A stretch of 64,000 nucleotides of DNA from NCBI RefSeq assembly GCF_036287215.1, contig NZ_CP142860.1, positions 1,612,001-1,676,000 of the forward strand, in the 5' to 3' direction. A program made the position numbers and the translations under genes. How positions within the stretch are numbered: position 1 is the first letter of the stretch; each line of letters starts with the position of its first letter. This stretch comes from Caproiciproducens sp. CPB-2. GTDB lineage: Bacteria; Bacillota; Clostridia; Oscillospirales; Acutalibacteraceae. This document shows positions 19,247 through 27,769 of this stretch, one piece after another. The notes under the pieces were generated by a model. It was not told where the DNA came from. It ran no database searches and worked only from the letters and a program-made list of their open reading frames with translations.

Positions 19247-19825
19247 ATGACTATGGGAAAGCGTCAGCTTGTTCTTGCGGCTTTGATTGTGGCGCTCGGT
19301 GCGGCGGTGTATTTAAACTGGCAGTTCTCGGGCGACAATCAATTGCTCGCCACCAACGCGGTTACCTCAACGGTGGATCATGAATTCGGGGAAGCCCAGC
19401 TTGCGGATGCTCCGGTATCCGGGTCGTCCAAGACGACTTCCGGCTCATCATCATCCGTACAGGCGAACGCGCCTGCGGCCAGCTATTTCAGTGAGGCGCG
19501 CCTGTCGCGCCAGAAAGCCAGAGACACGGCGGTTGAGCTTCTGGAAAAGGTTCTGACCGACGCGAAGTCCAACGATGCGGCGAAAAAGGATGCGGTCGCA
19601 CAGGCGGCCGTTATCGCGCAGAATACTCTGAAGGAGAACAATGCCGAAAGCCTGATCAAGGCAAAGGGCTTTTCGGACTGCGTGGTCTTTCTCCAGAACT
19701 CGGAGTGCAATGTTGTGGTGAAAACGAACGATTCTTCACAGAACAACGCGATTGTCATCAAAGACATTGTTTCCGGCCAGTCGGGCGTCTCGTATGACAA
19801 GATTAAAATCGTCGAAGTAAAATAG
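19247..19825 (+). CDS. spoIIIAH: Stage III sporulation protein AH
   Basis: A 192-residue bitopic protein: N-terminal membrane helix (QLVLAALIVALGAAVYLNWQ), Ser/Thr-rich linker, then the ring-building domain (YFSEARLSRQKARDTAVELL to the end), which in Bacillus binds forespore SpoIIQ. No spoIIQ gene is in this window, and in many Clostridia the role is taken by other LytM proteins. It is the last gene of the operon; an asp23-like gene, often found next, is absent here. Confidence 0.95.
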   Translation: MTMGKRQLVLAALIVALGAAVYLNWQFSGDNQLLATNAVTSTVDHEFGEAQLADAPVSGSSKTTSGSSSSVQANAPAASYFSEARLSRQKARDTAVELLEKVLTDAKSNDAAKKDAVAQAAVIAQNTLKENNAESLIKAKGFSDCVVFLQNSECNVVVKTNDSSQNNAIVIKDIVSGQSGVSYDKIKIVEVK

Positions 19826-19945
19826 CGTCCCCGGATTTTACAACCTGATTGCCGCACATAGAATTTTCAATTCCTTTCTGTTTATGCTGATTTTCTATAA
19901 ACAACAGGAGAAACCGAAAGTTATTTCTGCTGATTATTGAGAAAT

Positions 19946-20047
19946 TACAGCATTTCCAGTTGATTCTGCAACAAGGTTGCGTTCCTTCCCCGCCGAAGGC
20001 GGGGAAGGAACGCGTTTTATCTTGCAAGCTGAAATGGAATTGCTGTA
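19946..20047. repeat. 102-nt imperfect palindromic element with a 16-bp GC-rich core hairpin
   Basis: The ends TACAGCATTTCCA and TGGAATTGCTGTA are inverted repeats (12 of 13 positions). Inside, CTGCAACAAGG and CTTGCAAG are near-complementary, and the core GCGTTCCTTCCCCGCC (19979-19994) pairs perfectly with 19998-20013 around GAA. GTTTTATC follows the core, so it can act as the spoIIIA terminator. The nested symmetry resembles a small non-coding mobile element. No ORF is present. Confidence 0.6.
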
Positions 20048-20063
20048 GTATCAGATAAAATAT

Positions 20064-20091
20064 TTGATTCTGAAAAAGATTGTGGTATAAT
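20064..20091 (+). promoter_or_regulatory. Promoter of the nusB operon
   Basis: TTGATT (20064-20069), a 16-nt spacer and TATAAT (20086-20091). Transcription should begin near 20098, leaving a leader of about 100 nt. Confidence 0.75.
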
Positions 20092-20128
20092 GTACCCGTG
20101 GATGTTTGAAAATATAATCAGCGGTTAA

Positions 20129-20158
20129 AACCCTCCACAGTTCAGTGGAGGGTTCTTT
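20129..20158 (+). terminator. Terminator-like hairpin (possible attenuator) in the nusB leader
   Basis: AACCCTCCAC (20129-20138) pairs perfectly with GTGGAGGGTT (20145-20154) around AGTTCA, followed by CTTTTC. It lies between promoter and nusB. GTGGA at the very 5' end of the transcript (20098-20102) can pair with TCCAC of the left arm as an alternative. Confidence 0.6.
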
Positions 20159-20200
20159 TCATATACGGAAGAAAGACGGCTGAAAAGACGGAGGAAGAAA

Positions 20201-20623
20201 ATGAAAAGACACGAGGCGAGGGAACAGGCGTTTGCCTTGATTTTTGAAAGAAGTATCAACCACGATCCAACGGAACAGATTATTGACGCGGCCGGCCTGT
20301 CCAGAGATATTATCGTCGATGATTTTGCCGAAAGAGTCGCCGTCGGCGTGGAAGAAAACGAAGATGCCCTCAACGCCCGGATCGAAAAAAATATTCGCGG
20401 CTGGAAAATGAACCGCCTTTCCAAGGTGGCTCTGGCTCTGATGAAGCTCTCCATCTACGAAATGATGTTTGAGAAGGACATTCCCGTGAGTGTTTCCATC
20501 AACGAGGCGGTCGACCTTGCGAAAAAATACGGCGGCGCGGACGACGCTCCGTTTGTCAACGGCGTGCTGGGTTCGGTGGCAAAAGAGCTTGGTGAGAAGG
20601 AATCCCATGAGAGAGCCGATTGA
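20201..20623 (+). CDS. nusB: Transcription antitermination factor NusB
   Basis: NusB binds NusE (S10) and boxA RNA to promote antitermination in rRNA operons. The 140-residue all-helical protein starts MKRHEAREQAFALIFE and has the conserved NRLSKVALALMKLSIYEM and SINEAVDLAKKYGG ... FVNGVLG segments. GGAGGAAG precedes the ATG. It is the first gene of an operon with a TsaD paralogue, xseAB and ispA, preceded by a leader hairpin. Confidence 0.97.
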   Translation: MKRHEAREQAFALIFERSINHDPTEQIIDAAGLSRDIIVDDFAERVAVGVEENEDALNARIEKNIRGWKMNRLSKVALALMKLSIYEMMFEKDIPVSVSINEAVDLAKKYGGADDAPFVNGVLGSVAKELGEKESHERAD

Positions 20624-21539
20624 CGCGCTTGGCATCGACACCAGCAATTACACAACCTCCGCTGCTCTTTTTCAGGGCGGGACGATTTCTCAGCAGAAAA
20701 TGCTTCTGCCCGTAAAGCAGGGAGAGCTCGGACTCCGGCAGAGCGACGCCGTGTTCCACCATGTGCAGCAGCTGCCGCAGGTGCTGGAAGCGCTGATTCG
20801 GAAAAAGCTTTCCGTCGGCGCGGTAGGGGTGTCGGACAGACCGCGCGATCTGGAAGGCTCTTACATGCCCTGCTTTACGGTCGGGCTCGGTACCGCAAAG
20901 GCCGTTGCGCTTTCGCTGGGGGTACCGCTGTATCCGTTTTCCCATCAGGCGGGGCACATTGCCGCCGCGCTGTATTCCGCCGGCAAACTGAACCTGCTTC
21001 ACGAAAAATTCATTGCGTTCCATGTTTCCGGCGGTACGACGGAGGCGGTCCTTGTCACGCCGGACGAACGGACGATCTTCCGCACGCGGATCATCGCGCA
21101 GTCTCTGGATTTAAAAGGCGGACAGGCTGTGGACAGGGTGGGGGCCATGCTCGGCCTGCCGTTTCCTTCGGGGAAAGCGCTGGAGCAGCTGGCTCTGCAG
21201 GCGAATAAAACCTATTGTATCAGACCGTCGCTCAGGGGGGCGGACTGTTCCCTTTCCGGCGTGGAAAACCAATGTGCCGGAATGCTGAAAGCAGGAGCGC
21301 CGAAAGAAGAAGTCGCGGCCTATTGCCTGTGCTCGATCTTGGCGGCGCTGGACGGAATGACCGCCGAACTGCTGAAGCAATACGGCAAGCTTCCCCTGCT
21401 GTTTGCGGGCGGGGTCATGTCCAACAGCCTGATCCGGGACGCAATGACGGAAAAATACGGCGCCGCTTTCGCCGCCCCGGAATTTTCAGCGGACAACGCG
21501 GCGGGAATTGCGGTTTTAACCTCAATAAAGGGGGCATAA
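20607..21539 (+). CDS. TsaD/Kae1-like protein (M22 family paralogue)
   Basis: The 310-residue protein has the ASKHA fold of the Kae1/TsaD family: N-terminal LGIDTSNYTTSAAL, the metal-binding HQAGH (instead of the TsaD HMEGH), FHVSGGTTE and FAGGVMSNSLIRD. True TsaD makes tRNA t6A with TsaB and TsaE, usually from another locus; this shorter paralogue between nusB and xseA is seen in Clostridia, and its own role is not established. The ATG at 20607 overlaps the nusB end by 17 nt. Confidence 0.85.
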   Translation: MREPIDALGIDTSNYTTSAALFQGGTISQQKMLLPVKQGELGLRQSDAVFHHVQQLPQVLEALIRKKLSVGAVGVSDRPRDLEGSYMPCFTVGLGTAKAVALSLGVPLYPFSHQAGHIAAALYSAGKLNLLHEKFIAFHVSGGTTEAVLVTPDERTIFRTRIIAQSLDLKGGQAVDRVGAMLGLPFPSGKALEQLALQANKTYCIRPSLRGADCSLSGVENQCAGMLKAGAPKEEVAAYCLCSILAALDGMTAELLKQYGKLPLLFAGGVMSNSLIRDAMTEKYGAAFAAPEFSADNAAGIAVLTSIKGA

Positions 21540-21545
21540 TGACTT

Positions 21546-22766
21546 ATGGTGGATTTTCCGGTTGTGCTGAGCATAACGCAGCTGAACACTTATATCAAAT
21601 CCAAATTTGACGGCGACGAAAATCTGGCGCATGTTTTTGTCAGCGGTGAAATTTCCAATTTCACCAATCATTATAAGTCCGGACATTTCTATTTGTCCCT
21701 CAAGGATGAAAAATGCGTGATTCGGGCGGTGATGTTTGCCCAGAACGCCCGGCGTATCCGTTTTCTGCCGCAGGACGGCATGAAGGTGATCGTGCGGGGC
21801 CGCGTAAGCGTCTATGAGGCGACGGGACAGTATCAGCTTTATATTGACGATATGCAGCCGGATGGTCTCGGCGCGCTGAACCTGGCCTTTGAACAGCTGA
21901 AAGCAAAGCTGGAAGCGGAGGGCCTGTTCGCCCCGGAGCGGAAAACACCGCTGCCCGCTTTTCCGGAACGGATCGGTGTGATTACCTCGCCTACCGGTGC
22001 GGCAGTACACGATATTACCTCGATTCTCGCGCGGCGGTACCCTTTGGCTGAAATTGTTTTCTGTCCCGTGCTGGTACAGGGAGAGGGCGCGGCGCCGCAG
22101 ATTGTGGACGCGCTTGCCCGTTTCAACCGTCTTTTGTGTGCTGATGTGATTATTCTCGGGCGCGGCGGCGGTTCGCTGGAAGACCTCTGGCCCTTTAACG
22201 AGGAAATGGTGGCGAGGGCCGTAGCCGCCTCCGAAATTCCGGTCATTTCCGCCGTGGGGCATGAAACCGACTTTACGATCTGCGACTTTGTGGCCGACCT
22301 TCGCGCGCCGACCCCGTCGGCTGCCGCGGAGCTCGCCGTGCCCGACCGCGCGGAGCTGGAGTATACGGTTCGCTACGACCTGTCGAGGCTAAAGCAAAGC
22401 ATGCGGAAAAAGCTCGCGGGCCTCAAACAGAATCTGGACGCGCTGACCTCCCACCATTCTTTTAAAGATCCTTTGAATCGGATTGAACTGGAGCGGATTC
22501 GTACGGATCAGCTTGCCGTAAGGCTCAATCAATCCATGCGCAGGAAAACGGCGGATGCCCGGTCCGCGCTTTCTTCCGTCAGCGGCAGGCTGAATGCCCT
22601 AAGCCCGCTGGCAACGCTTTCCCGGGGATATTCTATTATTTACGGTCAGGACGGACATGTCGTCACCCGTGTTTCCGACGTTAAAACGGGTGAACGGATT
22701 TCGGTGCTGTTAAACGAAGGAACGCTGGGCTGTGTAGTGGACAGCATGGAGGAGAAACATGAATAA
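21546..22766 (+). CDS. xseA: Exodeoxyribonuclease VII large subunit
   Basis: The catalytic subunit of exonuclease VII, which degrades single-stranded DNA to oligonucleotides. The 406-residue protein has an N-terminal OB fold (LSITQLNTYIK; HVFVSGEISNFTNH), the catalytic core (GVITSPTGAAVHDI, ILGRGGGSLEDLWPFNEE, PVISAVGHETDFTICDFVAD) and a C-terminal coiled coil (about residues 265-345). It begins 6 nt after the TsaD-like gene and overlaps xseB by 8 nt. Confidence 0.97.
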   Translation: MVDFPVVLSITQLNTYIKSKFDGDENLAHVFVSGEISNFTNHYKSGHFYLSLKDEKCVIRAVMFAQNARRIRFLPQDGMKVIVRGRVSVYEATGQYQLYIDDMQPDGLGALNLAFEQLKAKLEAEGLFAPERKTPLPAFPERIGVITSPTGAAVHDITSILARRYPLAEIVFCPVLVQGEGAAPQIVDALARFNRLLCADVIILGRGGGSLEDLWPFNEEMVARAVAASEIPVISAVGHETDFTICDFVADLRAPTPSAAAELAVPDRAELEYTVRYDLSRLKQSMRKKLAGLKQNLDALTSHHSFKDPLNRIELERIRTDQLAVRLNQSMRRKTADARSALSSVSGRLNALSPLATLSRGYSIIYGQDGHVVTRVSDVKTGERISVLLNEGTLGCVVDSMEEKHE

Positions 22767-22974
22767 GAAAATGGGCTTTGAAGAAGCCATGATCAAACTG
22801 AGCGAAATCGTCGACCGGCTGGAAAACGGCAATGAGTCGCTGGAAAGCTCTCTGAAGCTGTTTGAGGAAGGTTCCGCGCTGGCCGCCCTGTGCTACGGCA
22901 AGCTGGAGGGCGCCGAGCAGAAAATCAGGCAGATCACCGAACTCGAAGAATCCGGCGGTGAAAAAAATGCTTGA
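22759..22974 (+). CDS. xseB: Exodeoxyribonuclease VII small subunit
   Basis: The 71-residue helical protein (FEEAMIKLSEIVDRLENGNE, SLESSLKLFEEGSAL) is the small subunit that wraps the XseA stalk. GGAGGAGAAAC precedes its ATG within xseA, and its stop overlaps the ispA start by 8 nt, so subunit production is coupled. Confidence 0.96.
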   Translation: MNKKMGFEEAMIKLSEIVDRLENGNESLESSLKLFEEGSALAALCYGKLEGAEQKIRQITELEESGGEKNA

Positions 22975-23854
22975 TCTGCGGGAAAAACACCTGATCGAGA
23001 GGATAGACGCCAAACTGGCACAGTACCTTCCCGAAGAAGAAATCATACAGGCCGACCTGATCCACGCCATGCGCTACAGCCTGCTCGGAGAGGGCAAACG
23101 AATCCGGCCGATTCTGGTGCTGGAATTCTGCAGGCTCTGCGGCGGGGAGGAAGAAGCTGCGCTGCCTTTTGCCTGTGCGGTCGAAATGATCCACACCTAT
23201 TCGCTGATCCACGACGACCTGCCTTGCATGGACGACGACGATATGCGCCGCGGACGCCCTTCCAACCACAAGGTGTTCGGCGAGGATATTGCCCTGCTCG
23301 CGGGGGACGCGCTGCTGACCATGGCCTTTGAAGCCATGCTCTCCAAGGAAGCCGTGCGGCTTGCCGGGGCCGAAAGGGCCGCAAAGGCCGCGGGATATCT
23401 TGCCCGCGCCGCCGGTGCGTACGGCATGGTCGGGGGACAGGTGATTGACCTGATGAGCGAAGGCCGGGCCATTTCGCTGGAAACTCTGAAGAAAATGGAT
23501 GAAAATAAAACCGGCGCGCTGATTCTGGCGTCCGCGCAGATGGGCTGCGTCCTTGCCGGGGCCGGAGACGAACAGATGCGGGCCGCCGAAAGCTACGCGC
23601 GGGCAATCGGCCTGGCGTTTCAGATCGTGGACGACATTCTGGATGTGACGGGGGATACCCGGACGCTGGGGAAACCGGCCGGCAGCGACAGTGAAAACAA
23701 TAAAAGCACCTATGTTTCCCTGATGGGGCTGGAAAACGCCTCGAAAACCGTCAACGAGCTGACCGCGAAGGCCGTGGAGGCGCTTGGCTGCTTTGGCAAG
23801 GAAGCCGAATACCTTACCGAATTTGCAAAAAAACTGGCCGTTCGTAAAAAGTAA
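22967..23854 (+). CDS. ispA: Polyprenyl (farnesyl/geranyl) diphosphate synthase
   Basis: It condenses isopentenyl diphosphate with allylic diphosphates. The 295-residue protein has GKRIRPILV, the first Asp-rich motif DDLPCMDDDDMRRG, the second motif FQIVDDILDVTGD, and GKPAGSDSENNKSTY. Residue pattern and operon position fit farnesyl diphosphate synthase. The ATG at 22967 overlaps the xseB end. The genes dxs, tlyA, argR and recN that often follow ispA are absent, and rplU comes next instead. Confidence 0.95.
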   Translation: MLDLREKHLIERIDAKLAQYLPEEEIIQADLIHAMRYSLLGEGKRIRPILVLEFCRLCGGEEEAALPFACAVEMIHTYSLIHDDLPCMDDDDMRRGRPSNHKVFGEDIALLAGDALLTMAFEAMLSKEAVRLAGAERAAKAAGYLARAAGAYGMVGGQVIDLMSEGRAISLETLKKMDENKTGALILASAQMGCVLAGAGDEQMRAAESYARAIGLAFQIVDDILDVTGDTRTLGKPAGSDSENNKSTYVSLMGLENASKTVNELTAKAVEALGCFGKEAEYLTEFAKKLAVRKK

Positions 23855-23872
23855 GGAATTTTGCCATGTTTA

Positions 23873-23901
23873 TTGACAAAATTGACGGAATATGATAATA
23901 T
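23873..23901 (+). promoter_or_regulatory. Promoter of rplU-prp-rpmA
   Basis: TTGACA (23873-23878), 17 nt, TAATAT (23896-23901). The leader to the L21 start is about 80 nt and contains a GCGGGAAACCCGC hairpin (about 23931-23943); Firmicute L21 leaders often have autoregulatory structure, but I cannot confirm it here. Confidence 0.75.
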
Positions 23902-23985
23902 TGTTAAGCCGCATATTACGGGCTTTATAAGCGGGAAACCCGCCCGGTGATAGCGAGTTTAGAGAAAAGGCAGGACCTTTCATTC

Positions 23986-24294
23986 ATGTTTGCAGTAATT
24001 GAAACAGGCGGCAAGCAGTACAAGGTACAAAATGACGATGTCATTTATATCGAGAAGCTTGCGGCAGAAGAAAATTCCTCCGTCGATTTCAAAGTGGTTG
24101 CACTTGACGGCGACGACGGACTCAAAGTGGGTGCTCCTTATGTTGAGGGAGCTACCGTAACCGGTACGGTTCTTAAAAACGGTAAGGGAAAGAAAATCAC
24201 GGTCTTTACTTACAAGGCGAAAAAAAGCGAGAAGCGTAAGATGGGTCACAGACAGCCCTATACCAAAGTACAGATTACCGCAATTAACGCATAA
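23986..24294 (+). CDS. rplU: 50S ribosomal protein L21
   Basis: The 102-residue protein starts [15 protein letters not shown] and ends with [19 protein letters not shown], the conserved 23S rRNA-binding tail. The chosen ATG matches the family start; the frame upstream is leader. It is followed after 5 nt by prp and then rpmA. Confidence 0.98.
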   Translation: MFAVIETGGKQYKVQNDDVIYIEKLAAEENSSVDFKVVALDGDDGLKVGAPYVEGATVTGTVLKNGKGKKITVFTYKAKKSEKRKMGHRQPYTKVQITAINA

Positions 24295-24299
24295 TTGTC

Positions 24300-24614
24300 A
24301 TGATTTGTGCAGAATTTTTCACCCGGCCTGACGGCGCTCTTCTGGGATTTTCCCTGAGCGGTCATAACGGGGCAGCGGGCAGGGATATCGTCTGTGCGGC
24401 GGTTTCCTCTGCGGCATATATGACAGCCAACACCATTACGGAAGTTGTCAGAGCAAATGCCCAGGTTACTGTTGAAGACGGTTATATGCTCGTCAGAATT
24501 TCATCAAATGAGGCGAAAGACTGCCGCGACATTCTCGCGGGTTTCAAACTCCATATGCTGGAGCTTGAAGAACAGTATCCTCAAAATATTCATGTAAGCT
24601 ATACGGAGGTGTAA
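24300..24614 (+). CDS. prp: Ribosomal-processing cysteine protease Prp
   Basis: Prp removes the N-terminal extension of L27 before ribosome assembly in Firmicutes. The 104-residue protein has the catalytic His22 in [10 protein letters not shown] and Cys32 in [10 protein letters not shown]. It sits between rplU and rpmA as in other Firmicutes, and the L27 downstream carries the expected extension, so the pair is consistent. Gaps to its neighbours are only 5 and 4 nt. Confidence 0.96.
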   Translation: MICAEFFTRPDGALLGFSLSGHNGAAGRDIVCAAVSSAAYMTANTITEVVRANAQVTVEDGYMLVRISSNEAKDCRDILAGFKLHMLELEEQYPQNIHVSYTEV

Positions 24615-24618
24615 GGAA

Positions 24619-24903
24619 ATGCTAAAGATAAATATTCAGTTATTTGCGCATAAAAAAGGAATGGGTTCCACCAAGAACGGCCGTGATTCAGAATCCAAAC
24701 GTCTTGGTGTGAAGCGTGCGGACGGCCAGTTTGTACTTGCCGGAAACATCCTTGTCAAACAGCGCGGAACCCATATTCATCCGGGTGAGAACGTCGGCAT
24801 CGGCTCCGACGATTCCCTCTTTGCCCTGGTTGACGGTCATGTAAAGTTTGAGCGTCTTGGCCGTGACCGCAAAAAGGTCAGCGTTTACGCGGTGGAGCAA
24901 TAA
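24619..24903 (+). CDS. rpmA: 50S ribosomal protein L27 with cleavable N-terminal extension
   Basis: The 94-residue protein has the typical L27 body ([34 protein letters not shown]). The first ten residues, [10 protein letters not shown], match the Firmicute Prp site, with cleavage expected after the alanine. AAGGAAATG context gives the start. A strong terminator follows. Confidence 0.98.
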   Translation: MLKINIQLFAHKKGMGSTKNGRDSESKRLGVKRADGQFVLAGNILVKQRGTHIHPGENVGIGSDDSLFALVDGHVKFERLGRDRKKVSVYAVEQ

Positions 24904-24922
24904 GCCTTTTCAGGTGAATGAA

Positions 24923-24953
24923 AATCCCGGGCCGTTTTCGCCCGGGATTTTTT
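24923..24953 (+). terminator. Rho-independent terminator after rpmA
   Basis: AATCCCGGGC (24923-24932) pairs perfectly with GCCCGGGATT (24940-24949), with a six-T tract (24948-24953). Confidence 0.95.
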
Positions 24954-25020
24954 GGCTTTTCCGAACAAAACATGATATACTAATCGAAGGCAATATTTCA
25001 CAGAAATGGCGGTAAGGCTC

Positions 25021-26292
25021 ATGTTTATTGACAGTGCAAAAATTACGATCAAAGCGGGAAACGGCGGCAACGGCAAGGTTTCGTTTCACCGTGAAAAATA
25101 TGTGGCGTCCGGCGGTCCGGACGGCGGCGACGGCGGCCGGGGCGGAAATATCGTCTTTCAGGTGGACGACAACCTTTCCACGCTGGCGGATTTCCGTTAT
25201 AAAAGAAAATATGTTGCTCCGAACGGCGAAGACGGCCGGGGAAAACGCTGCTTTGGGAAAAAAGCGGACGACCTGATAATCAGGGTCCCACGGGGAACCC
25301 TGTTAAAGGACGCCGCGACCGGCAGGCTGATCGCGGACCTGTCCGCCGACGAGCCGCAGACGATTGCGAAAGGCGGCCGGGGCGGCTGGGGCAACACCCA
25401 TTTCGCGACCGCGACACGCCAGACTCCGCGCTTTGCGAAAGCGGGGATGCCGGGCGAGTCCATGGAGCTTTTGATGGAGCTAAAGCTTCTGGCGGATGTC
25501 GGGTTGGTCGGCTATCCGAATGTGGGAAAATCGACTCTTGTTTCCGTCGTCAGCGAGGCAAAACCCACCATCGCCAATTATCATTTTACGACGATTACCC
25601 CCGTGCTCGGCGTTGTCCGCATGGGTGAGGGCAAATCGTTCGTCATTGCCGATATTCCCGGGCTGATCGAGGGCGCGGGGGAAGGCGCGGGGCTGGGGCA
25701 CCAGTTTCTGCGGCATGTGGAACGCTGCAGGATGCTCGTACACATCGTCGACGTCGCCGGCAGCGAAGGCCGGGACCCGAAACAGGATTTTCAGACCATC
25801 AACGCGGAGCTGAAAAAATTCAATCCCGACTTAGCCGAAAGGCCGATGATTGTTGCCGGCAACAAATGCGACCTCGCGACGGACGAGCAGATTGAGGATT
25901 TCAAAAATTATGCGGAAAAGCTGGGCTATGAGTTTTTCCCGATTATGGCGGCGATCCGCTATCAGGTCGACCCGCTGCTCAATAAAATTTCAGAGATGCT
26001 CAGCAAGCTGCCGCCTGTCAGGCAGTTCGAGCCGGAGCCCGCTCCGCTTGTTTCTGTGGAAGAAATCGGACATAATGACGTGAAGGTGACCAACCAGGAC
26101 GGCGTGTTTGTGGTGGAGGGCGAGTGGTTGGTGCCCGTCATCAATTCGGTTAATTTTGACGATTATGAATCGCTTCAGTATTTTCAGCGCGTGCTCATCC
26201 ATTCCGGCGTCATCGACGCGCTGCGTGAGGCGGGTGTTCAGGAAGGCGACACCGTCAGTATCTACGATATTGAATTTGACTTTATGGAGTAA
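25021..26292 (+). CDS. obg: GTPase Obg
   Basis: This large GTPase has roles in 50S assembly and stress/sporulation control. The 423-residue protein has the Gly-rich Obg fold (AGNGGNGKVSFHREKYV ... GGDGGRGGN), the G domain (G1 GYPNVGKST near residue 164, DIPGLIEGA, NKCD) and the C-terminal OCT domain of low-G+C Gram-positives. ATG 25021 follows GTAAGG and gives the family start (MFIDSAKI); an in-frame ATG at 25006 is possible. Confidence 0.97.
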   Translation: MFIDSAKITIKAGNGGNGKVSFHREKYVASGGPDGGDGGRGGNIVFQVDDNLSTLADFRYKRKYVAPNGEDGRGKRCFGKKADDLIIRVPRGTLLKDAATGRLIADLSADEPQTIAKGGRGGWGNTHFATATRQTPRFAKAGMPGESMELLMELKLLADVGLVGYPNVGKSTLVSVVSEAKPTIANYHFTTITPVLGVVRMGEGKSFVIADIPGLIEGAGEGAGLGHQFLRHVERCRMLVHIVDVAGSEGRDPKQDFQTINAELKKFNPDLAERPMIVAGNKCDLATDEQIEDFKNYAEKLGYEFFPIMAAIRYQVDPLLNKISEMLSKLPPVRQFEPEPAPLVSVEEIGHNDVKVTNQDGVFVVEGEWLVPVINSVNFDDYESLQYFQRVLIHSGVIDALREAGVQEGDTVSIYDIEFDFME

Positions 26293-26338
26293 TCTCCACT
26301 CATGTTTTCCAATCTATCAATGACGAGGAGCGCTTTGC

Positions 26339-26737
26339 TTGGAACGATTATTTCCCGCAGATTGTAATCCGAAACTGTTAAGCCCGCTGACGCTCGCTTT
26401 CGTGGGCGACGGCGTCTTTGAGCTTTTTGTACGCGAACGCCTTGTGTGTCAGGGAAACTGCCCGGTCAAATCCCTTCATAAAAAGTCGGTGGAACAGGTC
26501 TGCTGCGGCGCGCAGGCAAAGGCTTCCAAAAGGCTTCTTCCCCTTCTGACGGAAGAGGAGCTGGAGGTCTTCAAACGCGGCCGCAATGCGCACACGAACC
26601 ATGTCCCAAAAAATGCGGCGGTTGAGGACTATCACGCCGCAACCGCTTTTGAAGCCCTGTTCGGCTATATTTACCTTTCCGGTAACATTGAACGTCTGCG
26701 CGAGATTTTTAAGATTGTGTGTGACGATTTAATTTGA
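26339..26737 (+). CDS. mrnC: Mini-ribonuclease 3
   Basis: A 132-residue RNase III catalytic domain without a dsRNA-binding domain; the family matures 23S rRNA in Bacillus. Motifs: LAFVGDGVFELFVRE (the Asp-containing active-site helix), RNAHTNHVPKNA and DYHAATAFEALFGYIYLSG (catalytic Glu/Asp helix). Translation starts at TTG 26339 behind GAGGAG. It is 46 nt after obg. Confidence 0.93.
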   Translation: MERLFPADCNPKLLSPLTLAFVGDGVFELFVRERLVCQGNCPVKSLHKKSVEQVCCGAQAKASKRLLPLLTEEELEVFKRGRNAHTNHVPKNAAVEDYHAATAFEALFGYIYLSGNIERLREIFKIVCDDLI

Positions 26738-26753
26738 TTTGGGAGATGCTGTT

Positions 26754-27689
26754 ATGCTTTCCGAAACTCCGAAGGAAAAAGCAATAGGCCTTTTAAAGGA
26801 TATTCTGTTTTTCGTTGTCGGCAGCCTGATTTACGCGGTCTCCGTCAATGTGTTTACCGCCCCGAACCAGATTGCGCCGGGCGGCGTTACCGGCGCCAGT
26901 ACGATGATTAACTATCTGTTCAGCTGGCCGATCGGTATGACCGGCCTGCTGCTGAATATTCCTATTTTCATCTGGGCGATTATGGAAATCGGGTACAAGC
27001 TCGTCGGCAAAACGATTGTGGCGACGGTATTCGTATCGGTTTCCATTGACCTGGTCGGAAAAATCGTGCCCGCTTATACCGGCGAAAAGATGCTGGCTGC
27101 CATTTTTGGCGGAATCATTGAGGGAATCGGGCTTTCTCTCGTATTCATGCGCGGGGGAACCACGGGCGGCACCGACCTTGTGGCCCGTCTGCTCGGCAGA
27201 AGGCTGCGCAATCTATCCATGGGAAAGCTGATGCTCTGTGTGGATATGATGGTTGTCGTCGCCTCCGCCTTTGTGTACGGCAATATTGAAAGCGCGCTTT
27301 ACGCCACGATCACCATTTTCGTTTCCACCCGCCTGATCGACGCGCTCCTCTACGGCACCGACACCGGGACCGGGAAGCTGCTGTTTATCATGTCTGTGAA
27401 AAACGACGAAATTGCGCAGGATATTTTGACCGATATGGACCGCGGGGTCACCGTGCTGAAATCGCGCGGCGCGTACAGCGGACGAGAGGGAGAGGTTTTG
27501 CTGTGTGCTGTCCGCCGTTACGAGGTCGTCAAGGTGAAGGACATTGTCCGCTCGCACGACCACGACGCGTTTATGATTATCGGCGATGCGGGAGAAATTT
27601 CCGGCGAGGGCTTCCGTCAGGTCAAAGCGGAAGATAAGACGCTGAAAGAACTGATTGCGCACGTCAATGCAAAGAAAAATGAAAAATGA
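26754..27689 (+). CDS. YitT family membrane protein (DUF161/DUF2179)
   Basis: The 311-residue protein has five to six membrane segments in the N-terminal two thirds (NVFTAPNQIAPGGVTGASTM; FMRGGTTGGTDLVARLL) and a soluble C-terminal DUF2179 domain (TVLKSRGAYSGREGEVLLC ... HDHDAFMIIGDAGEISGEGF). Function is unknown. The ATG at 26754 follows GGGAGATG; an in-frame TTG at 26739 is less likely. A hairpin follows the stop. Confidence 0.92.
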   Translation: MLSETPKEKAIGLLKDILFFVVGSLIYAVSVNVFTAPNQIAPGGVTGASTMINYLFSWPIGMTGLLLNIPIFIWAIMEIGYKLVGKTIVATVFVSVSIDLVGKIVPAYTGEKMLAAIFGGIIEGIGLSLVFMRGGTTGGTDLVARLLGRRLRNLSMGKLMLCVDMMVVVASAFVYGNIESALYATITIFVSTRLIDALLYGTDTGTGKLLFIMSVKNDEIAQDILTDMDRGVTVLKSRGAYSGREGEVLLCAVRRYEVVKVKDIVRSHDHDAFMIIGDAGEISGEGFRQVKAEDKTLKELIAHVNAKKNEK

Positions 27690-27690
27690 A

Positions 27691-27730
27691 GAACAGGCGG
27701 TCTTGTATTTCCATACAGAATCGCCTGTTC
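27691..27730. terminator. Hairpin between convergent yitT-like gene and small repeat-peptide gene
   Basis: GAACAGGCG (27691-27699) pairs with CGCCTGTTC (27722-27730), with a partial inner stem. The minus-strand copy is followed by TTCATTTTTC, so it best terminates the minus-strand gene. Confidence 0.6.
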
Positions 27731-27769
27731 CCGCATTGGTGAATCAATCTTTGGCTTGCCGCTTTTCCG

